A stretch of 12,756 nt of DNA. It comes from Thermoplasmata archaeon (GTDB taxonomy: Archaea; Thermoplasmatota; Thermoplasmata; Thermoplasmatales; Thermoplasmataceae). Position 1 is the first letter of the stretch. Each line of letters opens with the position of its first letter. The notes under the pieces were generated by a model, which was given only the letters and a program-made list of their open reading frames with translations, ran no database searches and was not told where the DNA came from. Positions 7,603-12,756 of the stretch are shown in pieces. Where the stretch lies: the NCBI GenBank assembly GCA_021811635.1, contig JAJZNS010000070.1:10234-22989 (forward strand), written 5' to 3'. The translations under genes and the position numbers were made by a program.

Positions 7603-8270
7603 TTATTTCGTTCCGGTTTTTTCATTGAACAGCTTCCCGTAGCCGATCTTTTTCAATATTTCTGTGGAAGCGGGCATCAGGTTGAGGTACCATATCCGGT
7701 GCTCTTTTCCAAGCGTGATCTCCATCCTCTCAACCCTTGAAAGGGAGTCAAGGAGTTCCTGCATGGCCCCCCACTGCTCCCTGTAACCGGACTCCCTCAG
7801 GAAATGTAAGGGGACAGCAGTGATCCTGCATGCAGTGACCATGACGAATACATATCCCCTGACACGCCTCTCCAGCCTGTGCCTCACGGGAACGATCTCC
7901 TCGTGTGTCCTCATTGTCCTGAAGACCTTCTCCACGAAATCCTTTTTAAGGTACATGTTCACTATCTCTTCAGCGGAAGTTACGGGTATGTGCACAGGAT
8001 TGCAGATCTGCCGTCAAGCGTCTCTGATGCATTTATTGCATGTGAATGATGTCGCCATACAATCCTCTTCCCGCCCTTCCTGATTGTCCTCACATCCAGG
8101 TAATCCTTCCACTCCCGGACGATCCTGGATATCTCCGCATGTATCTCCGGATCATCCCGTTCCATGCATTCTGCGGACAGGTTATCCAGTTCCTTCCCGA
8201 TACGGGAAAGCTCTGAATTGCGATCCTCCGAAGCAGTTGCAGTATTGATAAGGCAAGAGAGCCGGGCCAT
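7603..8270 (-). pseudogene. Truncated, frameshifted IS1634-type transposase
   Basis: Two overlapping minus-strand frames together make the C-terminal part of a DDE transposase of the IS1634 group (IS4 superfamily). The upstream piece (8270-7980, 96 codons) contains the usual charged region ...WKDYLDVRTIRKGGKRIVW and LDGRSAIL. The downstream piece (7995-7603, 130 codons) carries VTSAEEIVNMYLKKDFVEK, then the family's conserved HRLERRVRGYVFV and the end ILKKIGYGKLF. The third catalytic acid is Glu22 of the downstream piece, in a Y-x2-K-x3-E-x6-R arrangement. A one-base shift near 7985-7992 separates the pieces, and no N-terminal half with the first two Asp residues is present, so it cannot be active. 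It lies 94 bases after the tRNA-Arg and abuts the next gene's terminator. Confidence 0.85.
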
Positions 8271-8280
8271 GGTATAAGAT

Positions 8281-8304
8281 AAAAAGGTTGGCTGTAAGCC
8301 AACC
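8281..8304 (-). terminator. Hairpin plus T-run terminator
   Basis: On the minus strand the perfect 7-bp stem GGTTGGC-TTACA-GCCAACC is followed at once by TTTTT (8285-8281). It begins 9 bases after the stop codon of the 272-residue gene, exactly where a terminator for that gene should be. The hairpin is bacterial in style; archaeal RNA polymerase mainly needs the T-run, so the stem may instead act as a 3' RNA stabiliser. Confidence 0.75.
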
Positions 8305-8313
8305 AGAAGGCCG

Positions 8314-9132
8314 TTATGCTGTTGCTGTGTTGGTTCCTCTCCTTATCAATGCGTATATTTCTGACACGTCGTGCTTGTCAAGCTTCAACATTAGCTTGAA
8401 CGGCTTCACGTTGAAGAACTGCGCACCCATTGTAGCTTTCATCTCCTCAGGTGTTGCTGCGCCTAGGTGGTTTACCATATAGATTGGGTTGTTCCAGTTC
8501 AAATCCAAGTTCAGCGTTGAACCTTTCACTTCCATATTGGCAGGCTCGTACCATCCTGATGGATATCTGAGGGCATTTATGCGGTGCTCTAACAACTCTT
8601 CATGGTTTGGGCCGAACATTATATTCTTAAATCCTCTTCCCTGACGCTTTTTTAATTCTTTTGCAGCAGCCTTATCCCCCGCGTCAGCCTCAGCCTGCCG
8701 TTCTTCAATCTCTTCACGCCTCCCCTTATTTATCTCTACAAGTGTTGGCTTTATCTCTGGATTGTACAGTATTGATATTGTAGTGTATGCAGTCGACGGC
8801 TCGTCAGCCCACTTATAAGTAATGAAGAACATACGGAAGTTTGTCAGGACTAATCTTTCTGCTCTAGTCTTGCATGAGTAACCCAAATAGCCCTTCCTAA
8901 TCAGGGATTTCTCTAAAGTGCGTTTATTTGTAGGATATCTTGGAGCTGGCCCAGTTTCGTTGTTCTTTATGGCATTTACTGACGAGCTTATTTCATGAAT
9001 GGCCTTCAAAGGATTAAGTATTGTCGAACCCCACTCTGCCTTTGTCTTCTTTGCGGTTACGACTTTCAATATCTGCTCCCCCTCAATCAGAAACTTTGAG
9101 TATTTTCCATTCAAATCCTTTGTTTCATCCAT
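8314..9132 (-). CDS. Unrecognised 272-residue protein with a PH/GRAM-like motif
   Basis: I do not recognise this protein. It has no signal peptide or membrane helix, so is probably cytosolic. Two parts recall small bacterial-PH/GRAM-like domains: FLIEGEQILKVV at 14-25, and the strand pair ERLVLTNFRMFFITYKW at 92-108 (the LTNxR pattern typical of such folds, which bind lipids or proteins). A charged, probably helical stretch rich in E, K, R and A (about 136-167) follows, then a C-terminal region with WYEPANMEVKG and NWNNPIYMVNHLG. The ATG at 9132 is preceded by a strong AT-rich box and no clear ribosome site, so the message may be nearly leaderless. The gene ends in a hairpin terminator. It lies downstream of, and in the same direction as, the 391-codon gene, separated only by an inserted 600-bp element. 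Codon use looks more AT-rich than in kdp or elp3, suggesting acquired DNA. Confidence 0.7.
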   Translation of the reverse strand: MDETKDLNGKYSKFLIEGEQILKVVTAKKTKAEWGSTILNPLKAIHEISSSVNAIKNNETGPAPRYPTNKRTLEKSLIRKGYLGYSCKTRAERLVLTNFRMFFITYKWADEPSTAYTTISILYNPEIKPTLVEINKGRREEIEERQAEADAGDKAAAKELKKRQGRGFKNIMFGPNHEELLEHRINALRYPSGWYEPANMEVKGSTLNLDLNWNNPIYMVNHLGAATPEEMKATMGAQFFNVKPFKLMLKLDKHDVSEIYALIRRGTNTATA

Positions 9133-9154
9133 TTAATCGCCTTCGAACATACTG

Positions 9155-9173
9155 AAATAATATAATATATATC
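9155..9173 (-). promoter_or_regulatory. AT-rich promoter box of the 272-residue gene
   Basis: The minus strand reads GATATATATTATATTATTT, a long TATA-like run centred near 9163. A start about 25 bases on would be near 9137, just before the ATG at 9132. A five-codon ORF (ATG at 9150, ending in the TAA at 9133-9135) directly precedes the gene. The 600-bp element inserted only about 10 bases upstream of this box, leaving it intact. Confidence 0.5.
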
Positions 9174-9179
9174 TTTTTT

Positions 9180-9184
9180 TTGAA
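9180..9184 (+). repeat. Left copy of TTGAA direct repeat (possible target duplication)
   Basis: TTGAA directly abuts the left inverted repeat and recurs at 9785-9789, one base beyond the perfect end of the right inverted repeat. This is what target-site duplication by a transposase would leave. Five bases at the end of an eight-T run is weak evidence alone; together with the inverted repeats it is suggestive. Confidence 0.45.
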
Positions 9185-9213
9185 AGTAACTGGTCAGTCT
9201 GATGTGCCACATC
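9185..9213 (+). repeat. Left terminal inverted repeat
   Basis: It pairs with 9783-9755. The first 16 bases are identical to the reverse complement of the right copy. The next three differ (GAT against AGC), then GTGC matches, then CACATC stands against TATATT: 23 of 29 identical, and all six differences are transitions. The core contains a short internal palindrome, ACTG-GT-CAGT. Confidence 0.8.
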
Positions 9214-9247
9214 ATTACGTGGATGCAACATTCCAGACCTAGAAATC

Positions 9248-9258
9248 CATATATAATG
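9248..9258 (+). promoter_or_regulatory. TATA box inside the small element
   Basis: CATATATAATG is centred about 25 bases before the ATG at 9278, the exact spacing for an archaeal leaderless message. A second AT-rich run (AGTATATTAAAAG, 9264-9276) lies between but is too close to the ATG to act as the box. Confidence 0.6.
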
Positions 9259-9277
9259 AATACAGTATATTAAAAGA

Positions 9278-9723
9278 ATGATAGAATTTCCTGCCGAGAC
9301 ACCAAGGGATCGGGAGATGGTGGATAAATTTCGGCGTGCCTGTGAGAATTTAAAGAAGATCGCCGACAGACTGAGGATGAAAACAGGAACCCCGGAGATG
9401 AACTCAACGAATACAGGAAGAGACATCCTCCCAATATAGGAGTGAAGAAAGGAAAGACATTCGGCATTGCAGGAAGTATATGCGATGCAAAGGAGTTCCA
9501 TGGTCATTGTACAGTGGAGGATGTGGACAAGCTCCAGCACAAGCTTGTCTTCAATCCGAATGTCGAGCCCACGAACAACAGGGCGCTGATGCCTTCCGTG
9601 ATTTTCAGGAAAGTCTACGCTGGATCGGGATCAGAGAGAGGCGCAGAAATATACACAAAACTGTTCTCAATATACTACACACCAAAGCTCGGGAGGAAGA
9701 ATTTTATCAACGACACTCCCTGA
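9278..9723 (+). pseudogene. Frameshifted gene of unknown function carried by the element
   Basis: Two frames appear to be one broken gene of about 148 codons. The first (9278-9439) starts MIEFPAETPRDREMVDKFRR and is charged and helical up to KKIADRLRMKTG. The second is open from 9346 to 9723 and reads naturally from about NPGDELNEYRKRHPPNIG through VKKGKTFGIAGSICDAKEF to the end GRKNFINDTP. The switch needs a -1 shift near 9380-9393, where AAAA (9380-9383) and CCCC (9390-9393) runs lie; a lost base there is the simplest cause. Alternatively the second half could start on its own at GTG 9442 (93 codons). Codon choice (AGG/AGA, ATA, AAG) resembles real genes here, unlike the overlapping frames. 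I recognise no family; it is not a recognisable transposase. Confidence 0.55.
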
Positions 9724-9754
9724 AGTGATAAGGAGGGCAAAACCGGGTTAACTG

Positions 9755-9783
9755 AATATAGCACGCTAGACTGACCAGTTACT
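9755..9783 (-). repeat. Right terminal inverted repeat
   Basis: Reverse complement of the left repeat at 9185-9213: outer 16 bases identical, then transition differences only. It ends one base before the right TTGAA copy. Confidence 0.8.
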
Positions 9784-9784
9784 A

Positions 9785-9789
9785 TTGAA
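9785..9789 (+). repeat. Right copy of TTGAA direct repeat
   Basis: Matches 9180-9184. It lies one base before the stop codon (9793-9791) of the 391-codon gene, so the insertion left that reading frame intact. Confidence 0.45.
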
Positions 9790-9790
9790 A

Positions 9791-10966
9791 TTACCGCTGC
9801 ATGGCCTTCAATTCTACTATGCGTTTGTTTAGCTTGTCAGCAGCGTCGTTTAACCCGTATTTAACTGCGAGGGCATGCTCAAATTCTAGGTCTATCTGCG
9901 CGTCAATAAGCTTTTTCTTGCTCAAATGCCACTGTGCTTCGACCTCATACCCATCCATCGCATCCTGTATTGCCTTTTGCTTTTCGGTTTCTTTGCCCAT
10001 GAATGCGTATGCTTTCGCTTCGCCTTCCTTTATCTTGCTGTATTCTTTTGTATTCCCTTTCTTCAATCTGCCCTCAGCTTCGGTATATAATTCCAGTGCC
10101 TTTGATGCCATCTCGTTCGCTATGTCGGTAAAACCTTTTTCGGAAGCTTCTTTAGCAAGATTCATGCTCCTATATGCAGCATTTACGTATGCCTTCGATT
10201 TCTCATCATACAATATGCTTTTCATAGCGCTTTCGTATACGCTGAGGAACTCTGAAGCAGGCATCACACCGTAGTTTATGGCTTTTCTGCGCAGGTCAGA
10301 TGTTTGGTTAAATCCCCCTAGTGGCAGGCTCGCCAATATTCCATGTTCGTTCTTATTCGATTCTATCTGACCTATCGTATCTTCTGCAATCTTCTTTTCC
10401 ATAGACTCCTTTACCGTTTTGTCGTTGGTTACTCTTTTCAACGCATTGTAGGTGGCTATATTTTCTGAATGACCAGGCATAGAAGGTGCAACAGTCGATT
10501 GCTGGCCAGACATGTTAGAGACTGCTTTATTCAGGTACTCCTCTGCCAGCTTCTTCGTTTTGGTTATCCCATCCAAATCTAAATCTGTCTTGTTAGTCAG
10601 CTTTTCCAGATCTGTGCAGGCAGATTTATATGCGAAGCCTATGAGATTGAACTTGAAGTTTTTATTTATATAGTGCTCAGCGACCATTAAGTGCTGCTTC
10701 GATGCAAGCCTGAGTGCTTTATCTTGCGAAGAGGTATCTGATGCGGCAGCAAATGCGGATGCAGCATCTTCATATGCCCTTGCCGAATACGAATGCTCCA
10801 ATTTGATAGCATATTCCTCAGCCTTTTTCATGTATTTTTCGGCATGCTTAAGGGATTTCCTTTCCATTTTTTCTGCCCATGACACATTTTCACCTCTAAC
10901 CACGTCTTTAAATAAGAACAAATGAGATACAATAGGTTTACCTAAAGTCTTCTCTTTACCCGGCAT
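9791..10966 (-). CDS. Unrecognised helix-rich protein (TPR/SNAP-like character)
   Basis: The longest frame is 391 codons and I cannot assign it to a family. It is rich in Ala, Lys and Glu and almost wholly helical, with repeated helix-pair patterns: AEKYMKKAEEYAIKLEHSYS (42-61), then AYEDAASAFAAAS, and later SKAYVNAAYRSMNLAKEAS, FTDIANEMASKALELYTEAE and DEKS/EAKAY segments. This looks like TPR or alpha-SNAP-like solenoids that serve as protein-binding scaffolds. A Gly/Ser/Pro-rich break near 155-170 separates two halves. No signal peptide or membrane helix. The true start may be GTG at 10885 (codon 28), which has GAGGTG five bases upstream and a TATA-like box at the right distance; the ATG at 10966 gives 27 more residues. 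Stop to start with the 272-residue gene was only about 50-60 bases before the element inserted, so the two may work together. Confidence 0.65.
   Translation of the reverse strand: MPGKEKTLGKPIVSHLFLFKDVVRGENVSWAEKMERKSLKHAEKYMKKAEEYAIKLEHSYSARAYEDAASAFAAASDTSSQDKALRLASKQHLMVAEHYINKNFKFNLIGFAYKSACTDLEKLTNKTDLDLDGITKTKKLAEEYLNKAVSNMSGQQSTVAPSMPGHSENIATYNALKRVTNDKTVKESMEKKIAEDTIGQIESNKNEHGILASLPLGGFNQTSDLRRKAINYGVMPASEFLSVYESAMKSILYDEKSKAYVNAAYRSMNLAKEASEKGFTDIANEMASKALELYTEAEGRLKKGNTKEYSKIKEGEAKAYAFMGKETEKQKAIQDAMDGYEVEAQWHLSKKKLIDAQIDLEFEHALAVKYGLNDAADKLNKRIVELKAMQR
10883..10917 (-). promoter_or_regulatory. Alternative start signals of the helix-rich gene
   Basis: On the minus strand TTATTTAAAG (about 10917-10906) is centred 26 bases before GTG 10885, and GAGGTG (10896-10891) sits five bases before the same GTG. 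Either signal points to GTG 10885 as the start. Against it, the upstream ATG 10966 also has an AT-rich run (near 11006-10994) in front and 27 plausible codons. Confidence 0.4.
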
Positions 10967-11287
10967 CTTTCACGTATCTGGTGAAATCAGTCTTTTTTTA
11001 TCAGAATAACTGTGAAATTTGGCATGTTTCACCATGTTTTTACCTCTGCTTTCTCATATATCTCCATAGCTCACGCTGTCCTTTCAAAAAATCTTGCCCT
11101 TCCTAGGTTGTGGCATGTAAACGCCGGTCAAGATTTGTATGAATTATCAACGCCTGAATGCATGGAGAATATGTCAAGCATGTTTACGGACACCCTGCTT
11201 GATCAGCAATAATTTGACCCTCTGTTCCGGTCTGAGAGAATAGGAGTGACCTGATCTCGGTATGATCCTTATGGAAGATGCAGCTTC
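10967..11287. other. Stretch without a confident gene
   Basis: A plus-strand frame at 11012-11212 (66 codons, GTG start) has no family resemblance and unconvincing codon use. On the minus strand several short frames follow each other, including a 21-codon ORF with ATG at 11034 and a GAGGT purine run before it, but none is long or familiar. It is most likely degenerate DNA at the edge of the insertion-sequence debris, plus the upstream region of the 391-codon gene. Confidence 0.4.
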
Positions 11288-11455
11288 CTAAATAAGTGGA
11301 TCGGGATCCTTCATAGCCATCTTTATTCTTGCGGAAAACTCCTTTTCGTATGAATGCCAGTCCCTCTTCTTCTTAGAATGTTCCAGCTTATATTTCTTCC
11401 AGATGGCGCTGTTGATCGTGACTTTACATGGTTTATTTTTATGGTCATCTGACTT
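11288..11455 (-). pseudogene. Unassigned coding fragment, possibly insertion-sequence derived
   Basis: A minus-strand frame of 55 codons is open from stop to stop with no proper start codon. It reads KPCKVTINSAIWKKYKLEHS, then KKKRDWHSYEKEFSARIKMA and ends MKDPDPLI. Lys codons are mostly AAG and one Arg is AGG, like real genes here. The RDWxxYE pattern recalls the N-terminal part of some archaeal transposases, but I cannot assign it. It lies just after the ISL3 fragment, in the same direction but in another frame. Confidence 0.3.
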
Positions 11456-11465
11456 TCATGTGGAT

Positions 11466-11745
11466 TCATGGATAAAGCTGGAGATTGCCGCACCTGAAAT
11501 ATATGGCAGTATTCAGGTGCTCCTTATTTCTGAATCCATACGCCATCTTTTCTATGAGCGCTATCTTTGAATTGATCCCTTCTGCCCTTGCATTGGTGAT
11601 CCTGTGAACGAAGTAATTCATTATCTTTTCCAGATAGACCTCCATCATCCATGGATGGTGCTGTCCATAAATCCCGGATATTCTCCTTCATGGAATAGGT
11701 CTTTCCCGCCAGGAGAGCGGATTTCTTCAGTTCCTCATATTTTCT
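11466..11745 (-). pseudogene. Internally deleted ISL3-type transposase remnant
   Basis: Two pieces of an ISL3-family (DDE) transposase remain. The upstream piece, from about 11745, reads YEELKKSALLAGKTYSMKEN and IRDLW. The downstream piece (11648-11466) reads LEKIMNYFVHRITNARAEGI, then IEKMAYGFRNKEHLNTAIYF and RCGNLQLYP, the typical C-terminal end of this family. About 40 residues normally between them are missing and the reading frame changes, and everything N-terminal is gone. It cannot be active. The family call rests on the HRITNAxxEG and YGFRN...AIYF..G.L.LYP patterns. Confidence 0.8.
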
Positions 11746-11890
11746 TTAATCCTACATGAGTGGCTTTTCTATTGGTTGCACAGTTTATCACTGAGACGCT
11801 GTTGGAACCAGAGTCAGTTACGTACATATATCCATTCGAGTAATCAAAGGCTGCTGCGGTTGGAATAAGGCCATTTCTATTATTGATTCC
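11735..11890 (-). pseudogene. YVTN beta-propeller surface-protein fragment
   Basis: The minus-strand frame 11890-11735 reads NGLIPTAAAFDYSNGYMYVT, then DSGSNSVSVIN and ATNRKATHVG. This is one blade of the YVTN/NHL type repeat found in secreted archaeal surface proteins (pattern P-x-A-x-x-x-D-x-x-N-G-x-x-Y-V-T-D-x-x-S-N-S-V-S-V-I). Only one blade is left; it begins just after a stop codon and ends where the ISL3 fragment begins (around 11745-11760), so the parent gene was cut by that insertion or by a later deletion. Confidence 0.65.
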
Positions 11891-11901
11891 TTAATCGCCA
11901 T

Positions 11902-12093
11902 TCAGAAGATGATACTCAAAATGAGTAAAGCATACTTTACGTAACCTCCACTGTATGGTTCGTTGCCTGCGGCATTGTAGGAAGCAAGAAGCACATAATT
12001 CCCGAATGTTTGAGATGCATTGGCATAACTATTTCCTGTGTACCAGGCACTGATTTTGCAGGTATTGTAAGTACAACGAGAACTGAGAATATT
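11902..12093 (-). pseudogene. C-terminal fragment of an exported protein
   Basis: The minus-strand frame is open from 12093 to a TGA at 11904-11902. Its natural-looking part reads ISAWYTGNSYANASQTFGNY, VLLASYNAAGNEPYSGGYV and KYALLILSIIF. The Ser/Asn/Tyr/Gly-rich composition with N-x-S sequons is typical of secreted or surface proteins of these archaea; the hydrophobic last ten residues may be the start of a membrane anchor or a frameshifted tail. There is no start codon in a sensible position. It may belong to the same lost gene as the YVTN fragment just downstream, as both read the same way but in different frames. Confidence 0.45.
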
Positions 12094-12188
12094 TCAGACA
12101 GAATCCTCTTCCCCGGGTTGGTCAATACCTTCACTTGATTAATGTGTGTCTTCAATGAAAAAACTTTACTTCGTAAAACTGCCACGCT

Positions 12189-12756
12189 ATGCAATATCTT
12201 GAATATGAAATTGGCATTGAGACAGAATTTATGATAGGACAGGAAGGCAGGTCAAGCGAACATTTCAGGAACGCAACGATGGAGGAAACATTGAGTGAAC
12301 TCGAGGCAACTCCATCCGGGCTGTCCGATAATGATGCAGAGGCAAGACAGAAAAAGTATGGACTTAACCTGATAGAGGAAAAGAAAAGTAATCCCGCAAT
12401 TGATTTCCTCAGGCGATACTGGGGGCCAATGCCGTGGCTTCTTGAATTTGCCGCCATACTGTCGGGAGTTCTCGGGCACCTTGATGAAGCTATCATAATT
12501 GTTATCCTACTGACAATTAATGCCGTAATAGGGTTCAGCCATTCCCGATCTGCTGGAAAAGCCCTGGATTTACTGAAGAAAAAGCTGAGCGTGACTGCTC
12601 GAGTGCTGAGAAACGGGATTTGGAAAAGCGTCGCGGCACGTGAAGTTGTACCCGGGGACGTGATTTCTGTGGATCTGGGGGATATCGTACCGGCGGACAT
12701 GAAGATCCTGTCCGGACAGATTGCAGCGGATCAGGCAGCACTGACGGGAGAATCTC
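12189..12756 (+). CDS. Plasma-membrane-type H+-ATPase (P-type), 5' part, runs off the window
   Basis: The frame is open from ATG 12189 to the window end (189 codons visible). It matches the N-terminal part of P3A proton pumps (fungal/plant PMA1 and archaeal relatives), which export H+ using ATP. An acidic N-terminal region leads to GLSDNDAEARQKKYGLNLIE, then SNPAIDFLRRYWGPMPWLLE, the first membrane helices (FAAILSGVLGH; IIIVILLTINAVIGF), the actuator segment TARVLRNGIWKSVAARE with VVPGDVISVDLGDIVPADMK, and ends at ALTGES (about 184-189). ATGs at 12231 and 12279 are alternative starts; the second would fit the family's usual N-terminus best. An AT-rich AAACTTTACT near 12161-12170 is a weak promoter candidate for the 12189 start. 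The catalytic DKTGT lies outside the window. Confidence 0.88.
   Translation, partial: MQYLEYEIGIETEFMIGQEGRSSEHFRNATMEETLSELEATPSGLSDNDAEARQKKYGLNLIEEKKSNPAIDFLRRYWGPMPWLLEFAAILSGVLGHLDEAIIIVILLTINAVIGFSHSRSAGKALDLLKKKLSVTARVLRNGIWKSVAAREVVPGDVISVDLGDIVPADMKILSGQIAADQAALTGES

Larger units (their letters stand above)
9185..9784 (+). mobile_element. Small inverted-repeat element (about 600 bp) with one broken gene
   Basis: A segment of about 600 bp is bounded by imperfect 29-bp inverted repeats (left 9185-9213, right 9755-9783) whose outer 16 bases are identical, AGTAACTGGTCAGTCT, and by TTGAA direct repeats just outside. Inside are a good TATA box and one small + strand coding region interrupted by a frameshift. 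It has no room for a DDE transposase (normally 300 codons or more), so it resembles a non-autonomous insertion or MITE-like element that needs an enzyme in trans. IS1634-group elements are reported to make 5-6 bp duplications, and a remnant of that group lies 900 bp away; a link is only a guess. The element lies between the stop of the 391-codon gene and the promoter of the 272-residue gene. Confidence 0.7.

Noticed and set aside
9377..9393. Programmed -1 ribosomal frameshift site in the element's gene
   Set aside because: A -1 slip at the AAA codon after ATG would re-pair on GAA, so no proper slippery heptamer exists; a simple base loss is more likely.
9133..9540. 135-codon minus-strand frame spanning the left inverted repeat
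   Set aside because: It crosses the border of the element, is antisense to a more gene-like frame, and has a Ser/Ile/Leu-rich composition typical of an antisense shadow.
9480..9728. 82-codon plus-strand frame in the element
   Set aside because: It overlaps the 9346-9723 frame in another phase and uses Cys, Trp and CGN codons unlike the surrounding genes.
9801..10274. 157-codon plus-strand frame
   Set aside because: Antisense to the Lys/Glu/Ala-rich gene; its Ser/Phe/Ala-rich translation is the expected mirror image.
11012..11212. 66-codon plus-strand frame
   Set aside because: No recognisable motif, no convincing promoter or ribosome site, and codon use that does not resemble the real genes nearby.
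7509..12188. CRISPR array or rRNA in the accessory stretch
   Set aside because: No regularly spaced repeats and no rRNA-like conserved segments were seen.
11937..12194. 85-codon minus-strand frame with an ATG
   Set aside because: An overlapping minus-strand frame (12093-11902) has the composition of an exported protein; the 85-codon frame reads as an out-of-phase shadow of it.
12152..12700. Minus-strand frames of 68-182 codons at the right edge
   Set aside because: They are opposite the clear H+-ATPase frame, which carries conserved PGD, GDIVPAD and TGES motifs.

Overview
The window looks like chromosomal DNA of an acidophilic archaeon of the Thermoplasmata type. I base this on the Elp3 with an archaeal-style Cys-x4-Cys-x2-Cys cluster, a fungal-PMA-like P-type H+-ATPase, AT-rich boxes about 25-30 bases before several start codons (short or leaderless mRNAs), and a tRNA gene without encoded CCA. 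Base composition looks near 45-50% GC by eye. I cannot name the species.

Left part (1-7508) is ordinary housekeeping DNA. A tandem universal-stress (UspA) protein on the + strand runs tail to tail into a complete kdp potassium-pump operon on the - strand. The operon order is kdpF-kdpA-kdpB-kdpC and every junction overlaps. kdpF is a 29-codon gene that is easy to miss: GTG start at 5634, with its stop overlapping the TTG start of kdpA. Upstream, also on the - strand, is elp3 (tRNA wobble-uridine modification), divergent from a tRNA-Arg(CCG) gene. No kdpD or kdpE is seen; the neighbouring UspA protein is the only candidate regulatory partner in view.

Middle and right part (7509-12188) is an accessory stretch built mostly of debris. 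It starts just after the tRNA with a frameshifted, truncated IS1634-type transposase. Next comes a pair of unrecognised genes in the same orientation: a 391-codon helix-rich protein and a 272-residue protein with a PH/GRAM-like motif. The second gene ends in a bacterial-looking hairpin-plus-T-run terminator. Between the two genes sits a 600-bp element with imperfect 29-bp terminal inverted repeats and a TTGAA direct repeat at its borders. It carries one small gene of unknown function, broken by a frameshift. Further right are an unassigned coding fragment, an internally deleted ISL3-type transposase, a YVTN beta-propeller fragment and the C-terminal piece of another exported protein, all on the - strand.

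At the right edge (12189-12756, + strand) the 5' part of a plasma-membrane-type H+-ATPase gene begins and runs out of the window. Together with kdpFABC this makes both flanks of the accessory stretch ion-transport loci, which fits an organism that must control K+ and H+ across its membrane. The most novel item is the small inverted-repeat element at 9185-9784 and the two-gene system it interrupts.
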